Positions 8,819 through 17,393 of a stretch of 64,000 bases of DNA are shown piece after piece (the first letter of the stretch is position 1; each line of letters opens with the position of its first letter). A program made the translations under genes and the position numbers. The notes below the pieces were generated by a model. It worked only from the letters and a program-made list of their open reading frames with translations. It ran no database searches and was not told the DNA's origin. This DNA comes from Herbidospora cretacea (GTDB taxonomy: Bacteria; Actinomycetota; Actinomycetes; Streptosporangiales; Streptosporangiaceae): positions 62,001-126,000 of the forward strand of contig NZ_BBXG01000016.1 of NCBI RefSeq assembly GCF_001570605.1, written 5' to 3'.

Positions 8819-9454
8819 GTGCTCGAATCGTCGAGTCTCGTCGAGCTGTCGATGAACCAGCTCCGCGAGGACATCCTGAGTGGCGCGCTCCAGCCGGGCG
8901 AGCGCCTGATCGAGGAGGCCCTCACGCGGAGGTTCGGCATCAGCCGGGCCCCGCTGCGCGAGGCTCTGCGGCTGCTCGACGAGCAGGGGCTCGTGGAGCA
9001 TCTGCCCCGGCGCGGGGTGCGGGTGGCGCAACTGTCCGAGCGTGACGTCGACGAATTGTTCGGGCTCCGCGACGTGCTCGAACAATACGCCGTCGCGCTC
9101 TCCACGCCCCTTTCCGCGGACGTCTCGGTCCATGAGCTGGAGGCGGCGCTGGAGGCCATGGACGTCGCCGCCCGCAAAGGCGACCTGCGTGAGGAGAACG
9201 ACGCCCACTGCCGGTTCCACATCGCCATGGTCGGCCTGGCCGGGCAGCGCCAGCTGCTGCTCGCCTACCAGCCGGTCATCCGCAAACTCCAGCTCTACAT
9301 GGCCGCCAACCTGCGGCGCGAGGTCGAGCACGTGGGGGACCCCGGCGACGGCGTGCGCCGCCACAAGAAGCTCTTCGACGCCGTGGTGAGCCAGGACGCG
9401 CCGACCGTGCTGGCCGCCCTCGCCTCCCACGGGGCCCGCACCTATATCGGGTAA
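8819..9454 (+). CDS. GntR-family regulator, FCD (FadR-like) subgroup
   Basis: 211 residues. Winged helix at 10-75 (RRFGISRAPLREALRLLDEQG) and an all-helical FCD domain at about 85-205 with the family's metal-binding Asp/His positions (DAHCRFH, RRHKKLF). The GTG start follows GAGGAGGTGG. It lies directly upstream of, and in the same direction as, an isochorismatase-family hydrolase and a permease, so it probably responds to their substrate and represses them. Confidence 0.9.
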   Translation: MLESSSLVELSMNQLREDILSGALQPGERLIEEALTRRFGISRAPLREALRLLDEQGLVEHLPRRGVRVAQLSERDVDELFGLRDVLEQYAVALSTPLSADVSVHELEAALEAMDVAARKGDLREENDAHCRFHIAMVGLAGQRQLLLAYQPVIRKLQLYMAANLRREVEHVGDPGDGVRRHKKLFDAVVSQDAPTVLAALASHGARTYIG

Positions 9455-9490
9455 CCGGCCGTTAACGCGGCGCGGCGGTGGCGGATACAT

Positions 9491-9506
9491 ATTCTGTCGA
9501 CAATCG
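9491..9506. promoter_or_regulatory. Candidate GntR operator/promoter of the hydrolase-permease pair
   Basis: ATTCTGTCGACAATCG contains the perfect 8-bp palindrome TGTCGACA, like the centre of many FCD-type GntR sites. It lies in the 120-base gap between the regulator and the hydrolase gene, next to the relatively AT-rich ATACATATTCT. Confidence 0.35.
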
Positions 9507-9574
9507 ACGAATGGACCGCCCGGCCGGTCCGGCGTCGGGGGGCGTACCGGCCATGAAGCACCGAGGAGCCGGTC

Positions 9575-10234
9575 GTGCCCACTGTCGACGCGTCCCCCTA
9601 TCCGTTCACGTTCCACCCCGAGTCCACCGCGCTGCTGATCATCGACATGCAGCGCGACTTCGTCGAGCCCGGCGGGTTCGGCGAGACACTCGGCAACGAC
9701 GTCAGCAAGCTGCAGAAAGTCATCCCGCCGCTGGTCAGACTGCTCGGCGCGGCCCGCGCGGCCGGGCTTCCGGTCATCCACACGCGGGAGGGCCACCTGC
9801 CCGACCTGTCCGACTGCCCGCCCGCGAAGCTGAACCGCGGCGCGCCGTCGATGCGCATCGGGGACCCCGGCCCGAAGGGCCGGATCCTCATCAGGGGTGA
9901 GTACGGTCACGACATCGTCGACGACCTCAAGCCCCTCGGAGACGAGCCGGTCATCGACAAGCCCGGCAAAGGCTCCTTCTACGCCACGAACCTCGGCGAA
10001 CTGCTGGCCGAGAAGGGCGTCACCTCGCTCATCGTGACCGGTGTCACGACCGAGGTCTGCGTGCACACGACCGTGCGGGAGGCCAACGACCGGGGCTTCG
10101 AGTGCCTCGTCGTGTCCGACTGCGTGGGGTCGTACTTCGACGGGTTCCAGGAAGCGGGACTCGCCATGATCGCCGCCCAGGGCGGCATCTTCGGGTGGGT
10201 CACGCCCTCCGACAAGCTCATCGAGGTGATGTGA
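9575..10234 (+). CDS. Isochorismatase-family cysteine hydrolase (ureide/amide type)
   Basis: 219 residues. The triad of the family is visible: Asp in LLIIDMQRDF (about 25), Lys in IDKPGKGSFY (about 130) and Cys in VTGVTTEVCVHTT (about 165), including the cis-peptide segment before the Cys. Length and motifs resemble biuret hydrolase and related C-N hydrolases more than isochorismatase itself. The permease starts 2 bases after the stop, so the two are co-translated. A substrate that is imported and then hydrolysed, such as a ureide or a small amide, is inferred. Confidence 0.85.
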   Translation: MPTVDASPYPFTFHPESTALLIIDMQRDFVEPGGFGETLGNDVSKLQKVIPPLVRLLGAARAAGLPVIHTREGHLPDLSDCPPAKLNRGAPSMRIGDPGPKGRILIRGEYGHDIVDDLKPLGDEPVIDKPGKGSFYATNLGELLAEKGVTSLIVTGVTTEVCVHTTVREANDRGFECLVVSDCVGSYFDGFQEAGLAMIAAQGGIFGWVTPSDKLIEVM

Positions 10235-10235
10235 G

Positions 10236-11786
10236 ATGACGACTCCAGCGGTGAAGATCCCCCGGTGGGTGCCGGGCGACACGAACGCCTTCTTCGGGCT
10301 CGGGTTCAACGTCCTGGTGAACGTGCTGACCCTGACGGCCCTGTGCGTCGGCGTCGTGCACATCGCCGGCGGCGACGTGTACGGCGTGATCCTGCCGGCC
10401 CTCGGCATCCAGCTGCTGATCGGCAACGTCTACTACACCTACCTGGCGCGCCGGCTGGCGAAGAAGGAGAACCGCCTCGACGTCTGCGCGATGCCCTACG
10501 GTCCGTCGGTCCCGCACATGTTCATCGTCGTGTTCGTGATCATGTTGCCGACGTACCTGGCCACCAACGACCCGATCGCGGCCTGGCAGGCCGGGCTGGC
10601 CTGGTGCTTCATCATCGGCCTGATCGTGCTGCTGGGCGCGTTCATCGGGCCGGTCATCCGGAAGTACACCCCCCAGGCGGCCATGCTCGGCACCCTGGCG
10701 GGCATCTCGATCGCCTTCATCTCGATGCGCCCGGCGGCGCAGATGTGGGAGGCGCTCTGGATCGCCCTGCCGGTCCTGGTGATCATCCTGGTCGGGTTCT
10801 TCACCGACCTGAAGCTGCCCGGGAACATCCCGATCGGCCTGGCGGCGCTGCTCGTCGGCTCGGCCATCGGCTGGATCGGCGGCTACATGGAGCCCGCCGC
10901 CGTCGGCGCCGCCGTCAGCGACATCGCGATCGGCCTTCCCACGCTCAAGCTCGACCTGCTGGTCAACGGGCTGAGCGAGGTCGCGCCACTGCTGGCGACG
11001 GCGATCCCGCTGGGCATCTACAACTTCACCGAGGGCATGGCCAACGTCGAGTCGGCCGCCGTGGCCGGTGACAAGTACAACCTGCGCGCCGTCCTGATCG
11101 CCGACGGCGCCGGGGCCGTGGTCGGCTCGGCCCTGGGCTCGCCGTTCCCGCCGGCCGTCTACATCGGCCACCCGGGCTGGAAGGCGGCGGGCGGCCGCAC
11201 GTCCTACTCGCTGGCCAGCGGCGTCGTCATCGCCCTGTTCTGCTTCCTGGGCCTGTTCAGCGTGCTGGCGACCCTGCTGCCGACCCCGGCGATCGTGCCG
11301 ATCCTGCTCTACATCGGCCTGCTCATCGGCGCCCAGGCGTTCCAGGAGGTGCCGCGCGTCCACGCCGTGGCGGTCGTGATGGCCATCATCCCGAACATCG
11401 CCTCGTGGGCGGCCACCCAGATGAACAACGTCATCGCCGCCTCGGGCGTGGCCGTGACGGCCGACCAGATCGCCGCGGCCGGGACGGTCTACCACGGCAC
11501 GGTGCTGCTCGGCGGCGGCGCGATCCTGGCGGGGCTGGTCCTGGGCGCGATCGTGGCGTTCATCATCGACCGGAACTTCTTCTGGGCGGCGGGCTACGCG
11601 CTGTTCGGCGCGCTGCTGTCGTTCATCGGCCTGGTCCACGCCGAGAAGGTCGGCTGGAACGTCGGCGGCCAGATAGCCCTCGGCTACCTGTTCGCCGCCC
11701 TGGTCCTGATCGGCTTCGGCCTGTGGCGCGGCCGGATTCCCGAGGAGCCCGCCCCGGCCAAGGAGGAGACGCCGGTAGAGGCCTGA
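10236..11786 (+). CDS. NCS2/AzgA-like permease
   Basis: 516 residues with about 12-14 membrane segments. Features of the nucleobase-ascorbate fold include the helix-break segments QAAMLGTLAGIS and PLGIYNFTEGMANVESA. The latter resembles the transport-site helix of xanthine/uracil permeases. The C-terminus is short, charged and cytoplasmic. It follows the hydrolase gene by one base. It is likely the importer of the hydrolase substrate; the exact compound cannot be read from the sequence. Confidence 0.85.
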   Translation: MTTPAVKIPRWVPGDTNAFFGLGFNVLVNVLTLTALCVGVVHIAGGDVYGVILPALGIQLLIGNVYYTYLARRLAKKENRLDVCAMPYGPSVPHMFIVVFVIMLPTYLATNDPIAAWQAGLAWCFIIGLIVLLGAFIGPVIRKYTPQAAMLGTLAGISIAFISMRPAAQMWEALWIALPVLVIILVGFFTDLKLPGNIPIGLAALLVGSAIGWIGGYMEPAAVGAAVSDIAIGLPTLKLDLLVNGLSEVAPLLATAIPLGIYNFTEGMANVESAAVAGDKYNLRAVLIADGAGAVVGSALGSPFPPAVYIGHPGWKAAGGRTSYSLASGVVIALFCFLGLFSVLATLLPTPAIVPILLYIGLLIGAQAFQEVPRVHAVAVVMAIIPNIASWAATQMNNVIAASGVAVTADQIAAAGTVYHGTVLLGGGAILAGLVLGAIVAFIIDRNFFWAAGYALFGALLSFIGLVHAEKVGWNVGGQIALGYLFAALVLIGFGLWRGRIPEEPAPAKEETPVEA

Positions 11787-11794
11787 CACAGCCG

Positions 11795-11829
11795 AAAGGG
11801 CCTCCCGCCGGCCGGTCGGGAGGCCCTTT
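11795..11829. terminator. Bidirectional terminator hairpin
   Basis: A 13-bp perfect stem (AAAGGGCCTCCCG and its complement) with a 9-base loop. A-rich and T-rich ends allow it to serve both the permease operon and the convergent DUF1206 gene. Confidence 0.85.
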
Positions 11830-11841
11830 CTTGTCGGTACG

Positions 11842-12648
11842 TCAGGTGCGGTGCCAGCGGCTCTCGGCGAAGCAGTAGATCGCGAAGAGGATCAGGCCGA
11901 TCGCCACCGCGGCCAGCAGCCACGGGCCCATCGGGGTCTCCGACAGCGACTTGAGCGCGTCGTCGATGCCCGCCGCCTTGTCCGGGTCGAAGGTCAGCGC
12001 CGCCTGCCCGACCAGCACGCCGGCCGCGATGGCGACGACGCCACGGGAGATGTAGCCGGCCTTGCCGAGACGCACGACCGTGGTCCGCGCCTTCGGGTCG
12101 GTGACGTGCATGTCCTTCATGAACTTCTCGGTCCAGCCCTCGTGGATCCAGTAGACGCCGAGCGCCATCACGCCCAGGGCGAGCAGGCCGACGAGGAACT
12201 GGCCGCCGGGCATCTCCAGCAGCGCGCGGGTGGCGTCCTGCGACTGCGAGTCGGTGCTGGCCGCCTCCTTGCCCTTAACCAGGAGGCCGACGATGGAGAT
12301 CACCAGGGCGGTGTACACGACGGCGCGGGCGATCGACTCGACCCGGTCGCGCATCTTCGGACGTCCCCAGATCGCCTCACCGATCTGCCAGACCACCAGG
12401 CCGGTCAGGCCGATGGCCATGATCCAGAGCAGCACCGACCCGAAGGGCTGTGCGGCCACCATGTGGATCGCGCCTGACTTGTCGGCCTCCTCACCGCCGG
12501 ATCCCCCGAAGGCGATCTGCAGCGCGATCACGCCGATCAGCGCGTAAAGCACGCCCCTGGCGGCGAATCCCACCTTCGCCAGCCTGTCGAGCATGGGGTG
12601 CTGCACGGCCCTGCGGGCGGCCCCGCCCACCGTCTCCGAGGTCGTCAT
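11842..12648 (-). CDS. DUF1206 multi-pass membrane protein
   Basis: 268 residues. Three repeats of a two-helix unit, each opening with a variant of L-A-x-x-G-[FY]-x-[AS]-R-G-V (residues about 25, 110 and 190), give about six membrane helices. This is the actinobacterial DUF1206 family, of unknown function. ATG 12648 is preferred over upstream GTG/ATG codons because AAGGGA lies 8 bases before it and the family starts near here. It is monocistronic and convergent with the permease operon. Confidence 0.85.
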   Translation of the reverse strand: MTTSETVGGAARRAVQHPMLDRLAKVGFAARGVLYALIGVIALQIAFGGSGGEEADKSGAIHMVAAQPFGSVLLWIMAIGLTGLVVWQIGEAIWGRPKMRDRVESIARAVVYTALVISIVGLLVKGKEAASTDSQSQDATRALLEMPGGQFLVGLLALGVMALGVYWIHEGWTEKFMKDMHVTDPKARTTVVRLGKAGYISRGVVAIAAGVLVGQAALTFDPDKAAGIDDALKSLSETPMGPWLLAAVAIGLILFAIYCFAESRWHRT

Positions 12649-12756
12649 CTCAGGTCCCTTCGTCGTGGCTGGACCCCCTCTGCCGCGTACGGCGATCAGT
12701 AAACCCAAGGCAAAGTTTCGTGGCGGTCTCTTCATCTTTGTCGTAAATGGGGCCTA

Positions 12757-14007
12757 ATGTCCGGTTACTCGAATGTGACCGAAGGAGTTCCCCCCATTTC
12801 CCCCATCACCGACTCGCTGCTCGACGCGGCCCGGCAGGAACTGGGCTACGCCGCGCAGGCGGGCACGCAGAGCAAGTACGGCGCCTGGTATGCCCGAGGC
12901 AAAGACCCCCAGCTCGCCTCGGCCCCCTGGTGCGACACGTTCGTCTCGTACGCCGGTCAGTCGGCCGGCGTCCTCAAGCAGGTCGGCAGCTTCGCCGCCT
13001 CCGCCGACCACGCCGAGTGGTTCAGGTCCAAGGACGCCTGGACCAGCGACCCCGAGCCCGGCGCGGTCGCCTTCCTCAAGGACCACGGCCAGGTCGGCGT
13101 GGTCGAGACCGTCCACGGCGGCAAGGTGACCACCATCGAGGCCCTCAACGGCTCGGTCCAGCGGGTCACCCGCCCCACGGCCGACTTCGCCGGTTACGGC
13201 GTCCCCGACCTGGTCGTCCATCCCGTGTACGAGGGTTCGACCACCGCGTCCTACTTCTGGGACGACGGTTCGGGCCGCAACGGAGACACCGGCGCCCCCG
13301 CGTCGGGCAAGCCCATGCAGAAAGGACTGGCGGCCAGTCCGAGCTGGCCCATGGGCACCGAAGGCTACGTCATGTACGAGGGCAAGAAGGCCCCCTTCTT
13401 CGTCGGCGACCGGGGTCCGGGCTCGCCGTCGGGCAGCGGCATCATGCTCGACCTCGACGGCAAGACCTTCGCCGACCTCACCGGCGGCACCTTCGACGAC
13501 GGCAGTCTGACCGTCGAGGGCATCGGCGGCCAGGGCCACATCAAGATCGACTACGTCATCACCAAGTGGGGCGAGGGCCTCGGCCGGAAGGGGGCCCCGG
13601 CCGCCTTCTCCGAGGGCGCCTACAACGAGAGCGGCGGCCCTTCGGAGACACCGCGCATCAAGTTCAAACTGTCCGCCGCCGAGGACGTGGTCTGCGCCCC
13701 CGACGAGGCGCCGATCGCCCAGCAGAAGGCCGCCCCCGCCAAACCCGCCGAGTCGGCCGCCCCGATCACCTCCGCCGCGCCCGTCGCGCCCGAGAAGAAG
13801 ATTGCCGCCGCCCCGGCGGCGCAGCCGGAGAAGACCATCGCGATCCCGTCGGCGAGCCACGTGGCCGCCGACACCACGACCCCCCGGCCGGAGGCGCCCG
13901 TGCCGGTCATCGCCTCCGGGCTGGTGGCCTGCGCGCTGGTCGCGGTCGGCATGCGTGTCCTGATCGTCCAGGCCAGGAAGGGCAGGCACGAGAAGAACAG
14001 GGCATAG
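12757..14007 (+). CDS. CHAP-domain (amidase/peptidase) protein with C-terminal membrane anchor
   Basis: 416 residues. The CHAP domain at about 17-130 has Cys59 in APWCDTFVSYAG and His110 in KDHGQVGVVE, the catalytic pair for peptidoglycan cleavage. A second region (about 180-290, FFVGDRGPG...IDYVITKWG) is not assigned. An Ala/Pro/Lys-rich linker (320-375) leads to one membrane helix (about 380-400) and a basic tail. No N-terminal signal peptide precedes the CHAP domain, which is odd for a wall hydrolase. ATG 12757 has a weak ribosome site. A better one (GAAGGAG) points to ATT 12796, and GTG 12775 is also possible. SecA2 lies nearby. Confidence 0.8.
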   Translation: MSGYSNVTEGVPPISPITDSLLDAARQELGYAAQAGTQSKYGAWYARGKDPQLASAPWCDTFVSYAGQSAGVLKQVGSFAASADHAEWFRSKDAWTSDPEPGAVAFLKDHGQVGVVETVHGGKVTTIEALNGSVQRVTRPTADFAGYGVPDLVVHPVYEGSTTASYFWDDGSGRNGDTGAPASGKPMQKGLAASPSWPMGTEGYVMYEGKKAPFFVGDRGPGSPSGSGIMLDLDGKTFADLTGGTFDDGSLTVEGIGGQGHIKIDYVITKWGEGLGRKGAPAAFSEGAYNESGGPSETPRIKFKLSAAEDVVCAPDEAPIAQQKAAPAKPAESAAPITSAAPVAPEKKIAAAPAAQPEKTIAIPSASHVAADTTTPRPEAPVPVIASGLVACALVAVGMRVLIVQARKGRHEKNRA

Positions 14008-14043
14008 GACCGGGGCATAAGGAAGAAGCGGGCCCCGTTCGGC

Positions 14044-14076
14044 GATCCGCGCCCCGTCTCCCAGGGGGCGCGGATC
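14044..14076 (+). terminator. Terminator of the CHAP gene
   Basis: A 12-bp perfect stem, GATCCGCGCCCC with its complement, around a 9-base loop, followed by the AT-rich GTTGAATTATAAAT. It begins 37 bases after the stop codon. Confidence 0.8.
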
Positions 14077-14235
14077 GTTGAATTATAAATCGCCTAATTC
14101 GAAGGACTCGAACGCGCGGTCGCTGTAAATAAATGGCCCGTTCCATTTCAATTTCGGTCTTGCGTGGCGGTGATATCCGGTTGAGGATCATGGGGTAGCG
14201 GCTTTTCTCGCACGGATCCACAGAAGGGCAACACC

Positions 14236-14451
14236 ATGAAAGTTCTGAAAAGGGCGTTCGTCGGTCTCGCCATCGCCGGAGCGGTTTTCTCCATGTCAGG
14301 CACGGCCCACGCGGAAAGCAAGTTCTACGGCGGGTACCCCGACTCGGGCAACTGCAATTACTGGAGGTCCGCCGTGAAGGCGGCCGGCTGGTCCGTATCG
14401 TCCTGCACCTATTCGACCGCCAACAAGTGGCACTTCACCGCGTGGCGCTAA
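14236..14451 (+). CDS. Small secreted protein with two cysteines (71 aa)
   Basis: A clear signal peptide (MKVLKRAFVGLAIAG..., cleavage after GTAHA, residue about 26) leaves a mature peptide of about 45 residues rich in Tyr, Trp and Ser. It contains two Cys (NCNYW and SSCTY) that could form one disulphide. A good AGAAGGG ribosome site lies 8 bases before ATG. The 160 bases upstream, after the CHAP terminator, are unusually AT-rich and presumably hold its own promoter; a strong terminator follows. I do not recognise a family. A toxin, a signalling peptide or a structural wall component are all possible. Confidence 0.8.
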   Translation: MKVLKRAFVGLAIAGAVFSMSGTAHAESKFYGGYPDSGNCNYWRSAVKAAGWSVSSCTYSTANKWHFTAWR

Positions 14452-14472
14452 AGACCGCGGCCTGAATACGAC

Positions 14473-14506
14473 GAAGGGCCCGAACCGCCGGGGGTTCGGG
14501 CCCTTC
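14473..14506. terminator. Terminator of the small secreted protein gene
   Basis: A 14-bp perfect stem, GAAGGGCCCGAACC with its complement, around a 6-base loop. It starts 21 bases after the stop codon. The stretch from here to 14715 shows no convincing gene. Confidence 0.85.
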
Positions 14507-14715
14507 CCGCGTTCACACCCCGGCCAGCCGCACGGAGACGAGCCGAGCCGCTCGGCGTCGCGCTGTCGACCAGACTGTCGCCGTAGCAAGCAGGGGTGGG
14601 AATGGCCCGCGAGGTGCGATCCCCGTGGGAGGAACGTCGGCTTCCGTCACGACCGCCTAGGGCGGTGTTCAGGTCGGGCGCGGGTGAGGAGGTCCGGGGC
14701 GAGCAGGCCCATGGG

Positions 14716-14988
14716 TCACCGGACGAACTCCGCGAACGGGTCGTCGTCGACGTGGCCGTCCATGTCGCGGGGATAGTCACGGTCGTCGAGGCGAGGCATC
14801 CCGCGCGAGACTGCGGCGAAGTCGGCGCGGGAGACCGTCCGGTGCTCGTGACGGGTCGGAATCGGTGCGCCGATGCGGTGGCCCTCGCGGGTGGCGACGT
14901 TCCGCTCGCCGCGCTCGAGATCGTCCATGATCTCGGCCGGGCGGTTGCGGGGATCACGCTCAGAGATCTCGTGTGACGGTTCGCTCAT
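14716..14988 (-). CDS. Small hydrophilic hypothetical protein (90 aa)
   Basis: The product is highly charged (many Arg, Asp, Glu), without membrane segments or a signal peptide, and is probably disordered in part. The motif IMDDLERGERNVATREG near residue 20 looks protein-like and the GC3 pattern supports coding. The ribosome site (CGGGAC) is weak. It lies 25 bases downstream of secA2 on the same strand and may be read through from it. No family is recognised. Confidence 0.55.
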   Translation of the reverse strand: MSEPSHEISERDPRNRPAEIMDDLERGERNVATREGHRIGAPIPTRHEHRTVSRADFAAVSRGMPRLDDRDYPRDMDGHVDDDPFAEFVR

Positions 14989-15013
14989 GTCCCGAATGTG
15001 CCACGCCCTTCCG

Positions 15014-17266
15014 CTAGCCTCTCTTGCGGCCGCGCAAAGCAGACGAGACGCGTCGGAGCACCCGGTCCCAATCCGAGCCGAACGGGTTCTCCGACACCAG
15101 GTAGGTCCAGGTCGCCGAGGGGCGCTTCATGCCCTGTTCGGCCAGGGGTTCGGACAGGTCCAGGGCGTCGAAGCTGGCCGTCGAGCGCTTCTCGATCTCT
15201 TCGAGGAGTTTGCGGTAGGCCGGGAGCGCCTCGCGGTTGAACTCGTCGATCGGGCTCAGGCGGCCCAGCGCGCGCAGGTGGATGCCCTCGCGCAGGTCGG
15301 CGAGGTAGCCCAGGTGGTCGGTCCAGCAGCGGTCGAGGTGGAACAGCACGATCTGGCGGGCGGCCGACGCGACGGCCTCCTCCGACGACTGCTCGGCCAG
15401 TTCCCGGTAGCGCTCGGGGCGGGCCTCGCGGAGGGCCTCGGCGCCCGCGTCGCCGTAGAGGATGCGGTCGCGGTGTTCCAGCAGGCGGGTGCGCTGCTCC
15501 TCCAGGACGCGGGTGTAGCGCCAGGTGTTGCGGTGGATCTCGGTGTTGACGCCCTCGGCGATCCGCTGCGCGTGGCCGATCAGGTAGGCGGCCTGCTTGT
15601 CGCGGATCTGGCCGTCCTTGTCGGCCTTGGGGAGGGTCTCGTCCGGGAGGTAGGCCTTGAGCAGGTCGTCTTCGCCGCTGACGAAGAAGACCGACCTGCC
15701 GGGGTCGCCCTGGCGGCCCGAGCGGCCGCGGAGCTGGTCGTCGAGGCGGCTGGAGGGGTGGCGGCCGGTGCCGATGACCAGCAGGCCGCCGAGCTCGGCG
15801 ACCTCCGGTGAGCCGAGGCGGATGTCGGTGCCCCGGCCGGCCATCTGGGTGGAGACCGTGAGCGCGCCCAGTTCGCCCGCCCTGGCGATGATGGCCGCCT
15901 CCTCTGCGTCGTTCTTGGCGTTCAGCACGACCGGCTCCAGGCCCCGCGAGCGCAGTTCCTTGGCGAGGGACTCCGACTCGGCCACGTCGAGCGTGCCGAT
16001 CAGGATGGGGCGGCCGGTCCGGTGCTGGGCGACGATCTCGTCGGCCAGGGCCAGTTCCTTGTCGATCAGCGACGGGTAGACGCGGTCGGGCTCGTCGACC
16101 CGGACGAACGGGCGGTTGGGTGCGATCACGGCGACCTTGAGCTGGTAGAACTCGCGCAGGTTCTCGCCGACGGCCACGGCGGTGCCGGTCATCCCGCAGA
16201 TCTCGGGATAGCGGGTCAGCAGGCCCTGGATGGTGATCGAGTCGAGGATCTCGCCGGTGTCGGAGGGGGCCAGCTTCTCCTTGGCCTCCACCGCCGCCTG
16301 GAGGCCGTCGGGCCAGCGCTGGAGCTGGGCGACCCGGCCGCGCGAGGGGTTCACCAGCTGCACCCGGCCGTCGCGGACGATGTAGTCGACGTCGCGGACC
16401 AGCAGCGCGTGGGCGTGGAGGGCGAGGTTGACCTCGGTGACGGTGCCAGGGTGGTCGTACAGGGAGATGCCGAGGGCGCTCTCGACCGTGTCGGTGCCCT
16501 TGGCGGTCAGGAAGACGTTGCGGCCCTCGTCGTCGAGCTCGAAGTGGTAGCCGCGCGACAGGCGGCGGACCAGCGCGGCCATCTCGGGGACCGCCGCGCC
16601 CGCGTCGGTCGCCCCGGCCAGCACCAGCGGCACCCGGGCCTCGTCGACGAGCACCGAGTCGGCCTCGTCGACCAGGACGACCTGGGGGACCGGCTGGACG
16701 GTCGCGTCGGGGTCGGTGGCCAGGCGGTCGCGCAGCAGGTCGAAGCCGATCTCGCTGACGTTGGCGTAGGTGATGTCGCAGGCGTAGGCGGCGCGGCGCT
16801 CCTCGGCCGTGGACGCCTCGGCGATCCACCCGACCGTCAGGTTCATCGCCGTGTAGAACGGCGCCATCCACTCGGCGTCGCGGCGGGCCAGGTAGTCGTT
16901 GACCGAGATGGCGTGCACCGACTTGCCGCGCAGCGCGAACCCCGCCGCCGCCAGCGCGCCCGCGAGGGTCTTGCCCTCACCGGTGGCCATCTCGACGACG
17001 TTGCCCGACAGCATCGCGAGCGTGCCGACGAGCTGGACGTCGAACGGGCGTTCACCGAGGGTGCGGTCGGCGACCTCGCGGACCGCCGCGCAGAACTCGG
17101 CCGAGCCGACGTTCGCGGCGGCCATCTCGCGCAACTCCTCCAGGGAGAGGTCGCGCGCGCGGTCGGCGAGCGCCCCGGCGGCGGTGACGGTCCGCGCGAA
17201 GGGCGCGATGTCGACGCTGCCGGGCTTCTCCAGGAAACGCCGGATCATCTGGGACAGAGAGGCCAC
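15014..17266 (-). CDS. secA2: Accessory Sec translocase ATPase SecA2
   Basis: 750 residues, shorter than SecA1 (about 900). Walker A is MATGEGKTL (about residue 90) and the DEAD-like motif is LVDEADSVLVDEA (about 200). SecA signatures include SVNDYLARRDAEWM, TNVSEIGFDLLRD-like ANVSEIGFDLLRD, the QMAGRGTDI helicase motif and LRGRSGRQGDPG. It ends soon after the helical wing region and lacks the C-terminal zinc-binding tail of SecA1. These features fit the actinobacterial SecA2, which exports a small set of proteins, often without classical signal peptides, together with the housekeeping SecYEG. No secY2 or accessory genes are adjacent. The start is GTG. Confidence 0.93.
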   Translation of the reverse strand: MASLSQMIRRFLEKPGSVDIAPFARTVTAAGALADRARDLSLEELREMAAANVGSAEFCAAVREVADRTLGERPFDVQLVGTLAMLSGNVVEMATGEGKTLAGALAAAGFALRGKSVHAISVNDYLARRDAEWMAPFYTAMNLTVGWIAEASTAEERRAAYACDITYANVSEIGFDLLRDRLATDPDATVQPVPQVVLVDEADSVLVDEARVPLVLAGATDAGAAVPEMAALVRRLSRGYHFELDDEGRNVFLTAKGTDTVESALGISLYDHPGTVTEVNLALHAHALLVRDVDYIVRDGRVQLVNPSRGRVAQLQRWPDGLQAAVEAKEKLAPSDTGEILDSITIQGLLTRYPEICGMTGTAVAVGENLREFYQLKVAVIAPNRPFVRVDEPDRVYPSLIDKELALADEIVAQHRTGRPILIGTLDVAESESLAKELRSRGLEPVVLNAKNDAEEAAIIARAGELGALTVSTQMAGRGTDIRLGSPEVAELGGLLVIGTGRHPSSRLDDQLRGRSGRQGDPGRSVFFVSGEDDLLKAYLPDETLPKADKDGQIRDKQAAYLIGHAQRIAEGVNTEIHRNTWRYTRVLEEQRTRLLEHRDRILYGDAGAEALREARPERYRELAEQSSEEAVASAARQIVLFHLDRCWTDHLGYLADLREGIHLRALGRLSPIDEFNREALPAYRKLLEEIEKRSTASFDALDLSEPLAEQGMKRPSATWTYLVSENPFGSDWDRVLRRVSSALRGRKRG

Positions 17267-17365
17267 GCCCGCTCCAACGCGCTACACGAGTAGGTCGTTC
17301 CAGGGCGTCCCGTAGGAAAAACCCCGGAATGACCGATGCTAGACCCAAGGGTGGCCCTTGCGCTT

Positions 17366-17383
17366 TGACTGGTTATCCAGTCA
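17366..17383. promoter_or_regulatory. Perfect palindrome, candidate operator
   Basis: TGACTGGTTATCCAGTCA has 7-bp perfect arms and a 4-base centre. It lies 10 bases before the ATG of the CrtI-like gene and about 100 bases from the secA2 start. A TetR-type or similar dimeric repressor would fit; the regulator is not identified. Confidence 0.5.
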
Positions 17384-17393
17384 GTGTTGGGGG

